Shown: piece by piece, positions 14,652-21,787 of the stretch | Numbering within the stretch: position 1 is the first letter of the stretch | How the letters are laid out: each line of letters opens with the position of its first letter | Source: Miltoncostaea sp036826475 | GTDB taxonomy: Bacteria; Actinomycetota; Thermoleophilia; Miltoncostaeales; Miltoncostaeaceae | Direction: 5' to 3' | Length of the DNA stretch: 36,253 nucleotides | Assembly (NCBI GenBank): GCA_036826475.1 | Contig: DAISWG010000040.1 | Coordinates: 1-36,253 of the forward strand | Translations under genes and position numbers: made by a program | The notes under the pieces: model-generated | The model's database searches: none | What the model was told of the DNA's origin: nothing | The model's input: only the letters and a program-made list of their open reading frames with translations

Positions 14652-16540
14652 CGCAGGATCCGCCCGAGCGCGCTGACGGGGAACACCTGGCGGTAGAGGT
14701 GGTACCGGATCATGAAGTCGAGGGGGAAGCCGGTGCCGGTGTAGGCCTCCTCGTCCCACGAGCCGTCCGGGTTCTGGGTGCGGGCCAGGAACGCCAGCCC
14801 GCCGTCGACCGCCGGGTGGGAGGGGTCGGCGGCGTGCAGGGCCAGGAGGGCCCAGGCGGTCTGGGAGGCGGTGGACGCGCCACGGCCGATCCATGCCGGG
14901 TCGCCGTAGCTGCGGATGTCCTCGCCCCAGCCGCCATCGGCGTTCTGGTGCTCGGCCAGGAACCCGACCGCCCGCCGCGCCGCCGGGCAGCGCATGTCCT
15001 CGCCCGCGGCCGCCAGCGCCGGCAGGGCGGCGCCCGTCCCGTAGACGTGGTTGACGCCCCAGCGCCCCCACCACGACCCGTCCGGGCGCTGGGTGCGCCA
15101 CAGGTACGCCACGCCCCGCCGCACGGCCGGGTGGCTGCGCGGGACGCCGCACTCGACGAGCGCCTCCACCACGTGGGCCGAGACGTCCTCGGTGGGCGGG
15201 TCGATGACCTCGCCGAAGTCGCACAGCGGCAGCTGGGTCATGATCCGGTGGTCGTTGTCGACGTCGAACGCGCCCCACCCGCCGTTCGCGCTCTGCATCG
15301 CCAGCAGCCAGTCGACGCCGCGGCGGATCGCCGGATGCGACGGGGGGTGGCCGGCCCGGCGGAGGGCGATGAGCACCTCGGCGGTGTCGTCGGTGTCGGG
15401 ATACCACTCGTTCTCGAACTCGAACGACCAGCCGCCCGCCCTGCCGCGGTGGGGCACGAAGCGCCAGTCGCCGATGCGGGTGACCTCCTTGGTCAGCAGC
15501 CAGTCGCACGCGGCCCGCACCGCCGGGTCGTCGCCGCCGGCGCCAGCGTCCTCCAGCGCCACCGCGGCCAGGCAGGTGTCCCAGATGGGCGACAGGCACG
15601 CCTGGATGCGCAGGCGCTCGCCGCCGTCGAGGTGGAGCGCGAACGTGTCGTCGAAGCCCTCGATGGCCCGCTTCAGGACCGGGTGGTCCAGCGGCAGGCC
15701 CAGCGTGTGGAGGGCGATGATCGAGTAGATCCACGGCGGCTGGATGCCACCCCAGGAGCCGTCGGCCTCCTGGCGCTCCATGATCCACGTCTTCACCCGC
15801 CGCTCCGACAGGCGGCGCAGCCACGGGATGGGGTGGCGGTTGTACGCGGCGGCGACCTTCATCGCCCACGTCAGCGGCGGGGTCCACCGCCCCGGCGTCT
15901 TGGAGACCGGCAGCGGACCGGAGCCCGGCGGGTCGGTGAACAGCTCGTCCAGCCCGACGGGCTGCGGGTACACCGGCTTGCGCGACATCACGATCATCAA
16001 CGCCACGAAGGTCCCGCGCGCCCAGCACGCGAACCGGTACGGCGAGAGGGGCGCCCGCGCCGGCAGCAGGATCATCTCGGGCGGCAGCACCGGGATCCGG
16101 TCCCACGGGTAGCGCCCCATCACCGCCAGCCACAGCTTGGTGAAGAAGCGCGACCGCTCGGCCCCGCCCAGCGCGTGCACGACGCCCCTGGCGCGCGCCA
16201 TCCGCGGGTCGTCGGCGGGGATGCCGCAGAGGCGCAGCGCGTAGTACGACTCGACGGTGGTCGAGAGGTCGGCCGGGCCGTTCCACCAGTTCGCCCACGA
16301 GCCGTCATCGCGCTGGGTGGCGAGCAGCTCGTTCCCGAGGCGCCGCCGCAGGTCGTCGGTCGCCAGCCCGAACAGGTGGAGCATGAACACGTGCTCGGAG
16401 GCGATCGTGCTGTTGGACTCCAGCTCGCCCCACCAGTAGCCCCCGGGGTGCTGCAGGGAACGCAGGTGGGCGACGCCGCGGGCCAGGGCCTCGCGCGCCT
16501 CGTCGCGGACGCCGGTGTCGCGGAGCGCGCCGGTGCTCAC
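14648..16540 (-). CDS. shc: Squalene-hopene cyclase
   Basis: 630 residues (Alicyclobacillus enzyme 631). It is a monotopic membrane enzyme that cyclises squalene to hopene and hopanol. The catalytic DxDD motif is present as Asp382-Thr-Asp384-Asp385 within WYPDTDDTAEVLIAL. Repeated QW motifs are clear: QEADGSWGG, QSANGGWGAF, QRPDGSWWGRWG, QNADGGWGED and QNPDGSWDEE. The N-terminal HPGGYWWGELESN and FMLHLFG segments are also family-typical. The GTG start overlaps the hpnA stop (GTGA), and its stop overlaps the hpnC start. All residues I can check are intact, so it is expected to be active. Confidence 0.97.
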   Translation of the reverse strand: MSTGALRDTGVRDEAREALARGVAHLRSLQHPGGYWWGELESNSTIASEHVFMLHLFGLATDDLRRRLGNELLATQRDDGSWANWWNGPADLSTTVESYYALRLCGIPADDPRMARARGVVHALGGAERSRFFTKLWLAVMGRYPWDRIPVLPPEMILLPARAPLSPYRFACWARGTFVALMIVMSRKPVYPQPVGLDELFTDPPGSGPLPVSKTPGRWTPPLTWAMKVAAAYNRHPIPWLRRLSERRVKTWIMERQEADGSWGGIQPPWIYSIIALHTLGLPLDHPVLKRAIEGFDDTFALHLDGGERLRIQACLSPIWDTCLAAVALEDAGAGGDDPAVRAACDWLLTKEVTRIGDWRFVPHRGRAGGWSFEFENEWYPDTDDTAEVLIALRRAGHPPSHPAIRRGVDWLLAMQSANGGWGAFDVDNDHRIMTQLPLCDFGEVIDPPTEDVSAHVVEALVECGVPRSHPAVRRGVAYLWRTQRPDGSWWGRWGVNHVYGTGAALPALAAAGEDMRCPAARRAVGFLAEHQNADGGWGEDIRSYGDPAWIGRGASTASQTAWALLALHAADPSHPAVDGGLAFLARTQNPDGSWDEEAYTGTGFPLDFMIRYHLYRQVFPVSALGRILR

Positions 16541-17523
16541 GCCGCCGCCCGTCCGCGGGCCCACGCGATGGCGTCGGCCAGCGCGTCGCGCACGGGCGAC
16601 TGCGGCAGCCCCAGCTCGCGGACGGCCCGCGAGCCGTCGACCCACATCCGCTTGCGCGCCATGAGCGCGCCGTCGAGCGGCGCCAGGGGCTCGCGGCCCA
16701 GCAGCTTCCCCTCCACGGTCTCGTCGACGGCCGCCGCCGCGATGGCGACGGCGTGGGGGATGCGCAGGCGCGGGGCGCGCCTGCCGCTGAGCGCGGCGAG
16801 CGTGTGGAGGATCTGGCGCAGCGTCATGTTCTGGTTGCCCAGGATGTAGCGGCGCCCGGACGTCCCCCGCTCCAGCGCCAGCCGGTGGCCGGCGGCCACG
16901 TCGCGTACGTCCACCAGGTTGAGCCCCGTGTCGACGTAGGCGGGCATCCGGCCGGCCAGGAAGTCGGTGATGATCCGCCCGGTGGGCGTGGGGACGTGGT
17001 CGCCCGGGCCCACCGGCGCGGTCGGGTTGACCACCACGACATGCTGCCCGCGGGCCGCGGCCTCCAGGGCGAGCCGCTCGGACGCCACCTTGGACCGCTT
17101 GTACGCCCCGATGACCTGGGACGCGGGCAGCGGCGTGTCCTCGTCGCCCGGCCCGCCGCCGGCGGGAAGGCCGATCGTGGCGACCGAGGAGCAGTGCACC
17201 GCAGGCGCGCCGACGTCGGCCGCCGCGCGCAGCACGTTGGCGGTGCCCTCGGTGTTGGTGCGGTAGACCTCCTCGGCGCGGGCGCGCGCCAGGGAGTAGC
17301 GCGCCGCCACGTGGAAGACGGCGTCGACGCCGCCCGCGGCGGCGCGAACCGCGGCGGCGTCCAGCAGGTCGCCCGGCACGGGCGCGCAGCCGGCCGGCAT
17401 GCGGCCCGACCCCATGCTCTCGGGGCGCACCAGCGCCCGGACCGTCCAGCCGTGGGCGAGCAGATCGGCGGCGACGTGCCCGCCCACGAAGCCGGTGGCG
17501 CCGGTCACGAGGGCCACGCTCAT
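16537..17523 (-). CDS. hpnA: Hopanoid-associated NAD-dependent reductase/epimerase HpnA
   Basis: 328 residues, extended short-chain dehydrogenase fold. The NAD(P) site TGATGFVGGH is at residues 7-16, SSVATIG carries the serine of the catalytic triad, and YKRSK (Tyr141, Lys145) is the active-site pair. Hopanoid loci often include this dihydroflavonol-4-reductase-like gene. Its exact substrate in hopanoid tailoring is not settled; a role on the sugar-derived side chain is suggested by its place between hpnG and shc. It is coupled on both sides by four-base overlaps (ATGA upstream, GTGA downstream). Confidence 0.88.
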   Translation of the reverse strand: MSVALVTGATGFVGGHVAADLLAHGWTVRALVRPESMGSGRMPAGCAPVPGDLLDAAAVRAAAGGVDAVFHVAARYSLARARAEEVYRTNTEGTANVLRAAADVGAPAVHCSSVATIGLPAGGGPGDEDTPLPASQVIGAYKRSKVASERLALEAAARGQHVVVVNPTAPVGPGDHVPTPTGRIITDFLAGRMPAYVDTGLNLVDVRDVAAGHRLALERGTSGRRYILGNQNMTLRQILHTLAALSGRRAPRLRIPHAVAIAAAAVDETVEGKLLGREPLAPLDGALMARKRMWVDGSRAVRELGLPQSPVRDALADAIAWARGRAAA

Positions 17524-18155
17524 CCGAGGCCGCCCACGAGCGTCGCCATCCCCTCCCGCAGCGTCTGGCCGGCGCGGCGCGCGGCGGGGCCCAGCCGGAT
17601 CAGCGCGGGCAGCTCGCGCGGGTGGAGCACGAAGTGCACCAGCCCGGCGCCGGGGGTGAGGCGCCCCGCCGCGTTCATGACCTTGTCGAAGTCGGGCAGC
17701 CGGTGGTGCCGCTCGTCGGTGACGGCGCGCAGCGCCAGGAACGGGATGCCCGCGGCGCCGGCGGCTCGCGCCAGGGCGGCGCTCTCCATGTCGACCGCGA
17801 GGCCCTCCAGGCGGGCGCGGTCCGCCGGGGTGCGGGCGATGCGCTCGGCGCTGACCATCGCCCCGCGGCGCCCCGGGGCGGCGGCCAGGAGGCGCGGGTC
17901 GGGGGTGAAGCGGTCGCCGGTGCCCTCGTCCACGACCACGTCGGCGGCGACGAGGTCCCCCACGCGCAGATCCTCCGCCAGAGCGCCGCAGAACCCGGCG
18001 GCGATCAGCGCCTCGGGCGCGTCGGCGGCGACGGCGGCGGCGGCCCGGGCGGCGTTGGCGGCGCCGATGCCCGAGACGTGCAGGCGCAGCCGCTCATCCG
18101 CCAGGCCCGCGAGCGCGCGACGCTCGGCGGGCACGGCGCACACCACCGCGATCAC
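17520..18155 (-). CDS. hpnG: Adenosylhopane nucleosidase HpnG
   Basis: 211 residues of the nucleoside phosphorylase (PNP/UDP) fold. In hopanoid synthesis HpnG removes adenine from adenosylhopane to give a ribosyl or phosphoribosyl hopane. Visible family segments are CAVPAERRAL at the N-terminus, VSGIGAANAARAA, AAGFCGALAEDLRVGDLVAAD (strand, then the phosphate/ribose region) and AVDMESAALARAAGAAGIPFLALRAVTDE, with the conserved Met-Glu of the ribose site and the purine-end Asp/Glu. The GTG start overlaps the hpnH stop (GTGA). The C-terminal 50 residues form an Arg-rich helical tail. There is no signal peptide. Confidence 0.9.
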   Translation of the reverse strand: MIAVVCAVPAERRALAGLADERLRLHVSGIGAANAARAAAAVAADAPEALIAAGFCGALAEDLRVGDLVAADVVVDEGTGDRFTPDPRLLAAAPGRRGAMVSAERIARTPADRARLEGLAVDMESAALARAAGAAGIPFLALRAVTDERHHRLPDFDKVMNAAGRLTPGAGLVHFVLHPRELPALIRLGPAARRAGQTLREGMATLVGGLG

Positions 18156-19159
18156 GAGCGGGCGAGCGTCACCAGGTCGCGGGGGCGCGAGAACGCGTCG
18201 AGGATGGTGCTCGCCTCGTAGCCGCAGTGCATCAGGCAATTGGCGCACCGCGGGTCGCGGTCCGTGCCGTACGCGTCCCAGTCCGTGTCGTCGTAGAGCT
18301 CGCGGAGGCTGCCGACGTGCTTGTCGGCGAGCAGGTAGCAGGGGCTCCGCCACCCCTCGACCGTGTAGGTGGGCATGGCCCACGCCGTGCACCGGTACTG
18401 CCGCTTCCCCTGGAGGAACTCGTGGAAGAGGGGGTTGTTGTAGAAGGGGATGTCCATGTGGTCGCACAGCTCGTGCACCTGCGAATACAGCTGCTGCGAC
18501 TCCACGCGGGCGAGGAACTGCTCGCGGTCGTGGGTGACCGACTCGTAGTCGAAGCCCGGCGCGGTGATGCACCCCTCCACGCCCATGTCCTTGAGGAACG
18601 CGAACAGATCCACGTACTCCTCGGGGTCCACGCCGCGGTAGATGGTGGTGTTGGTGCACACGCGATAGCCCAGCTCGATGGCCTCGCGCATGTAGGTGGT
18701 GGCCTTGTCGAACACCCCGTCGCGGTCGACCGCCTTGTCGTGCACGTCGCGCATGCCGTCCAGATGCACCACGAAGGCGAAGTGATTCGACGGCGGGATG
18801 CGACCGAACGCCCGGTTCATCAACAGGCCGTTGGTGCACATATAGACGAAGCGGCCCTGGCCGATGATGCCGTTGACGATCTCGTCGATCTGCTTGTGGA
18901 TCATGGGCTCGCCGCCCGGGATGTTCACGATCGGCGCCCCGGCCTCGTCGGCCACCCGCAGGCACTCCTCAACCGACATCCGCTTGTGGAACACGTGCTC
19001 GTATTCACGGATCCGCCCGCACCCGTGGCACGCCAGGTTGCAGATCTCGAGCGGCTCGAGCATCAGCGTCACGGGGAAGCGCGACTCACGCTTGATGAGT
19101 CGCTTCTTCACGAGGTACGTGGCCATGCCGAGCTCGAGTGCACGCGGGCGATTGGGCAC
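18152..19159 (-). CDS. hpnH: Adenosylhopane synthase HpnH (radical SAM)
   Basis: 335 residues with this start. A radical-SAM enzyme that adds a 5'-deoxyadenosyl group to hopene, giving adenosylhopane, the first committed step to extended C35 hopanoids. The CxxxCxxC cluster motif is Cys40, Cys44, Cys47 in CNLACHGCG. It is followed by IVNIPGGEPMIHKQI (the GGEP SAM motif) and a C-terminal Cys-containing region (DPRCANCLMHCGYEAS) of the SPASM-like HpnH tail. GTG 19159 is chosen because AAGGAG lies about 10 bases upstream; ATG 19126 and TTG 19189 are in-frame alternatives. It is the first gene of the seven-gene overlapping operon. Confidence 0.95.
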   Translation of the reverse strand: MPNRPRALELGMATYLVKKRLIKRESRFPVTLMLEPLEICNLACHGCGRIREYEHVFHKRMSVEECLRVADEAGAPIVNIPGGEPMIHKQIDEIVNGIIGQGRFVYMCTNGLLMNRAFGRIPPSNHFAFVVHLDGMRDVHDKAVDRDGVFDKATTYMREAIELGYRVCTNTTIYRGVDPEEYVDLFAFLKDMGVEGCITAPGFDYESVTHDREQFLARVESQQLYSQVHELCDHMDIPFYNNPLFHEFLQGKRQYRCTAWAMPTYTVEGWRSPCYLLADKHVGSLRELYDDTDWDAYGTDRDPRCANCLMHCGYEASTILDAFSRPRDLVTLARS

Positions 19160-19204
19160 CGTCGATCCGCTCCTTGCGACGTCCGGCAAATGAGAGGTGA
19201 GGCG

Positions 19205-19210
19205 ACTCTA
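19205..19210 (-). promoter_or_regulatory. Candidate -10 box of the hopanoid operon (TAGAGT)
   Basis: TAGAGT on the minus strand lies in the 131-bp gap between the prenyl synthase and hpnH. It predicts a leader of roughly 38 bases that contains the AAGGAG ribosome binding site. No convincing -35 box is seen. The operon may also be read from the prenyl synthase promoter. Confidence 0.4.
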
Positions 19211-19242
19211 CTCCAGCGCCCCGCTCCAGGTCCGCCCCGTTC

Positions 19243-19256
19243 CCGCGGCGCCGCGG
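19243..19256 (-). terminator. GC palindrome after the prenyl synthase gene
   Basis: CCGCGGCGCCGCGG is a perfect 14-bp palindrome 34 bases past the prenyl synthase stop and upstream of the hpnH -10 box. It may attenuate read-through into hpnH, but there is no T tract and no obvious loop. Confidence 0.25.
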
Positions 19257-19290
19257 AGGCGTTCGGACCGGACGGACGCCGCGCCGCGAC

Positions 19291-20214
19291 TCAGCTGGTG
19301 CGGACGAAGGTGAGGTCGGTGATCCCCACCAGGTCGTCGGTGGGCCCGGGGACCTCCGCCAGGGCCTCCAGGGCCCGGGCGTGCGCCTCGCCGGCCCGGC
19401 GCCGCGCACCCTCCAGGCCGTGGGTGCTGACGTACGTGACCTTGCCCATGCGCTCGTCGGCGCCGACCGCCTTGCCCAGGTCCTCCTCCGACCCCTCGAC
19501 GTCCAGGATGTCGTCGACGATCTGGAACAGCAGCCCCAGCTCGCGGGCATAGCGGCGCAGCGCCCGGTCCACCTCCTCGGGGGGGCGGCTGAGCACCAGC
19601 GCGCAGTGCACGGCGCACGACATCAGGCGGCCGGTCTTCAGGGCGTGGACGCGGCGGAGGGCCGACGCCGACTCGCGGCCCGCGTCCTTCAGGTCCAGGT
19701 ACTGGCCGCCCACCATCCCGCCCACGCCGGTCGCGCGGCTCAGCTCCAGCAGGATCCCGGTCTGCACCGCCGGGCCGCCCGGCTGGTGCTCGGCCACCAG
19801 CCGCACCGCCTCGGCGAAGAGCGCGTCCCCCGCGAGGATCGCGGTGTCCTCGCCGAACAGCACGTGGCACGTCGGCCGGCCGCGGCGCAGGGCGTCGTCG
19901 TCCATCGCCGGCAGGTCGTCGTGGATGAGCGAATAGGTGTGCACCAGCTCGATCGCCGCGGCCGCGGGCAGCAGCTCTTGCGCCTGCCGGCCCAGCGCCT
20001 CGGCCGTCGCGAGCGCCAGCACCGGGCGCATGCGCTTGCCGCCGGCCAGCAGCGAGTGCCGCATCGCCTCCACGAGCCCCTCGGTGCCGGCCATCTCGTC
20101 GCGCTCCACCGGGTCGGTGGCGGCGAAGTCCAAGTCCTCGAGGTACGCCTCGACGAGGTCGCGCAGGTGATCGGGGTAGGGCGTGGGGACCTCCGAGCGG
20201 TGCCGACGCGGCAT
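19291..20214 (-). CDS. ispA: IspA-type farnesyl diphosphate synthase
   Basis: 307 residues of the trans-prenyl transferase family. It condenses isopentenyl diphosphate with allylic diphosphates to farnesyl (or geranylgeranyl) diphosphate, the precursor used by HpnD. Motifs are LLAGGKRMRP (residues 56-64), the first Asp-rich motif DDLPAMDDD (99-107) with the two-residue insert found in E. coli IspA, LAGDAL, and the second Asp-rich motif FQIVDDILDVEG. Chain length is inferred from similarity to IspA and from the hopanoid context. The start at 20214 leaves 10 bp to the divergent dehydrogenase start; an in-frame ATG at 20226 would make the two genes overlap. Confidence 0.9.
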   Translation of the reverse strand: MPRRHRSEVPTPYPDHLRDLVEAYLEDLDFAATDPVERDEMAGTEGLVEAMRHSLLAGGKRMRPVLALATAEALGRQAQELLPAAAAIELVHTYSLIHDDLPAMDDDALRRGRPTCHVLFGEDTAILAGDALFAEAVRLVAEHQPGGPAVQTGILLELSRATGVGGMVGGQYLDLKDAGRESASALRRVHALKTGRLMSCAVHCALVLSRPPEEVDRALRRYARELGLLFQIVDDILDVEGSEEDLGKAVGADERMGKVTYVSTHGLEGARRRAGEAHARALEALAEVPGPTDDLVGITDLTFVRTS

Positions 20215-20224
20215 GCTAACCCCC

Positions 20225-21247
20225 ATGCGCGCCGTGATGCTCCACGGGCCGGGGGACCTCAGGGTCGAGGACGTCCCGGACCCGACGCCCCGCCCCGGGG
20301 AGCTGGTCGTCCGGGTGCTCGCCGCTGTGACGTGCGCGACCGACGCCAAGATGGCGGCGGCCGGCGCGCACCCGGCCCTCGGGCCGCTCCCGGCGGGCCT
20401 GGGCCACGAGGTGGCGGGGGTGGTCGAGGCGGCGGGCGCCGGCGTCGCCTGGCCGCGGCCGGGCGACGCGGTGGTGGTCGCCAACTCCGCGCCGTGCGGG
20501 GCGTGCCGCGCGTGCCGGGAGGGCCGCCCGAACCTCTGCGCGGACATGACCTACCTCACCGGGGCCTTCGCGGAGCGGCTGCTGGTGCCGGCGCGCATCG
20601 TCGCGCGCAACGTCCACCCGCTCCCGGACGGCATGGACCCCGCGGTGGCGGCCATCGCCGAGCCGCTGGCCTGCGCGATCCACTCGGCGCGCCGGGCCGG
20701 GCGCGTCGACGGGGCCGTCGTCCTGGTGATCGGCGGCGGGTTCCAGGGGCGCATGCTCGCCGGCCTGCTCGCCCGCGGCGGCGCCGAGGTGCACCTGGCC
20801 GACCCCCACCCCGACCGGCGGGAGGCCGCGTCACGGGGCGGCGCCGCCGCCGTCCACGACGCTCCACGCGATCCGGCCGCGGCGCGCGCCCTGGCCGCGG
20901 CGCTGCCCGGCGCGGGGGGCGCCGACCTCGTCGTCGAGGCGGTGGGCCGCCCCCGGACGTGGGCGCTGGCGCCACTCATGGCCCGCTCGGGCGGCGCGGT
21001 CCTCGTGCACGGCGGGGTGCCCGCCGGCGCGGAGGTCGCGATCCCCGCCCACGACATCCACTATCGCGAGGTCACCATCCGCGGTGCGTATCACCACACG
21101 CCGGACGCGTTCGCCGAGGCGCTCCACCTGTTGCGTGACCCGCCGTTCGACACGTCCGACGTGTTGCGCGAGCCGATCGCCCTCGATGACGTACCCGGGG
21201 TCCTCCGGGTGTCACGGGGGGCGAAACACCCCGTGACACCCGGATAG
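20225..21247 (+). CDS. Zinc-dependent medium-chain alcohol/polyol dehydrogenase
   Basis: 340 residues, GroES-like domain followed by a Rossmann domain. The catalytic zinc ligands are visible: Cys37 (in TCATDAK) and His61-Glu62 (GHEVAG). The four structural-zinc cysteines are Cys91, Cys94, Cys97 and Cys105 in CGACRACREGRPNLC. The cofactor loop is VIGGGFQGRM, a variant of GxGxxG. The family oxidises alcohols or polyols (threonine and sorbitol dehydrogenase relatives); the substrate is not readable. Its last 13 or 14 codons are built from one arm-loop-arm of a 16-bp inverted repeat (21204-21244), so the C-terminus may be set by a terminator. It converges on the HTH/coiled-coil gene with 4 bp between stops. 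Confidence 0.87.
   Translation: MRAVMLHGPGDLRVEDVPDPTPRPGELVVRVLAAVTCATDAKMAAAGAHPALGPLPAGLGHEVAGVVEAAGAGVAWPRPGDAVVVANSAPCGACRACREGRPNLCADMTYLTGAFAERLLVPARIVARNVHPLPDGMDPAVAAIAEPLACAIHSARRAGRVDGAVVLVIGGGFQGRMLAGLLARGGAEVHLADPHPDRREAASRGGAAAVHDAPRDPAAARALAAALPGAGGADLVVEAVGRPRTWALAPLMARSGGAVLVHGGVPAGAEVAIPAHDIHYREVTIRGAYHHTPDAFAEALHLLRDPPFDTSDVLREPIALDDVPGVLRVSRGAKHPVTPG
21204..21244. terminator. Perfect 16-bp inverted repeat, shared bidirectional terminator
   Basis: TCCGGGTGTCACGGGG (21204-21219) pairs perfectly with CCCCGTGACACCCGGA (21229-21244) around a 9-base loop. It ends immediately before the dehydrogenase stop and begins 7 bases past the stop of the opposing gene, so it can end both transcripts. 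No T tract follows on either strand, unlike a classical intrinsic terminator. Confidence 0.7.
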
Positions 21248-21251
21248 ACGT

Positions 21252-21674
21252 TCAGTTCATCAGGGTGCGCAGCTGCTCGAGCACCTTCGTCTGCTCGCGG
21301 AGCTCGTCGAGCTCGCGCTGTTGATTCCGCACCAGGCCGGCGAGCTCCTGGATGGACGCGGTCGCACGCTGAAGCGCCGCCTCCACGTCGCCCGAGGCCC
21401 GAGACGACTTGCGCCCCGGTGACTTGCGGGCCCCGCCGCCCGAGCGGGATCCGCGCGGGGCGCGCGGCTGGAGGGCGGCACCCCGCTGGCGCGCGACGCG
21501 GTAGTAGTTGGCCGCGACGGTCCCCGCGCGGCGGCCGGTCATGTCGGACAGGCGCTGGAACGCCTGGGTGCGGCTGAGGCCCTCGTCGGCCATCAGCTTC
21601 TCCACCTGGTCGAAGATCTCGTTGCCCACGTTCCCGCGTTCCGTGGACGTCGTCTCCGACGACTCGTCTTCCAT
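21252..21674 (-). CDS. Putative HTH protein with basic linker and coiled coil
   Basis: 140 residues in three parts. The acidic start is followed by a helical region (about residues 15-65) containing GLSRTQAFQRLSDMTGRRAG, which reads like a helix-turn-helix, then YYRVARQRG. Next is a Lys/Arg/Ser/Gly-rich linker (about 68-95: PRGSRSGGGARKSPGRKSSR). Last is a coiled coil (about 96-138: IQELAGLVRNQQRELDELRE). I do not recognise a named family. A DNA-binding or nucleoid-associated role is inferred from the layout. ATG has GGAGG 6 bases upstream and a strong promoter (TTCGCA-17-TATGAT). The ATCGATT motif occurs twice around that promoter, so autoregulation is possible. Confidence 0.68.
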   Translation of the reverse strand: MEDESSETTSTERGNVGNEIFDQVEKLMADEGLSRTQAFQRLSDMTGRRAGTVAANYYRVARQRGAALQPRAPRGSRSGGGARKSPGRKSSRASGDVEAALQRATASIQELAGLVRNQQRELDELREQTKVLEQLRTLMN

Positions 21675-21719
21675 GTCACCCTCCGGAGTGAAAACAACGA
21701 TCGATTACACCTGGGGGCG

Positions 21720-21748
21720 ATCATAGAGGCGGCGGCGTGTCATGCGAA
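21720..21748 (-). promoter_or_regulatory. Promoter of the HTH/coiled-coil gene (TTCGCA - 17 - TATGAT)
   Basis: On the minus strand -35 TTCGCA (21748-21743) and -10 TATGAT (21725-21720) are spaced by 17 bases. The leader to the ATG is about 38 bases and includes GGAGG. This is one of the most consensus-like promoters in the window. Confidence 0.65.
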
Positions 21749-21766
21749 TCGATTCACGTGATCACG
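21746..21766. promoter_or_regulatory. Overlapping palindromes at the -35 region
   Basis: GAATCGATTC (21746-21755), TCACGTGA (21754-21761) and CGTGATCACG (21757-21766) overlap in 21 bases, flanked by ATGCG (21742-21746) and CGCAT (21765-21769). ATCGATT recurs at 21700-21706, downstream of the -10 box. This looks like an operator cluster. Confidence 0.45.
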
Positions 21767-21787
21767 CATCTGCCCCGGACGTGAAAT

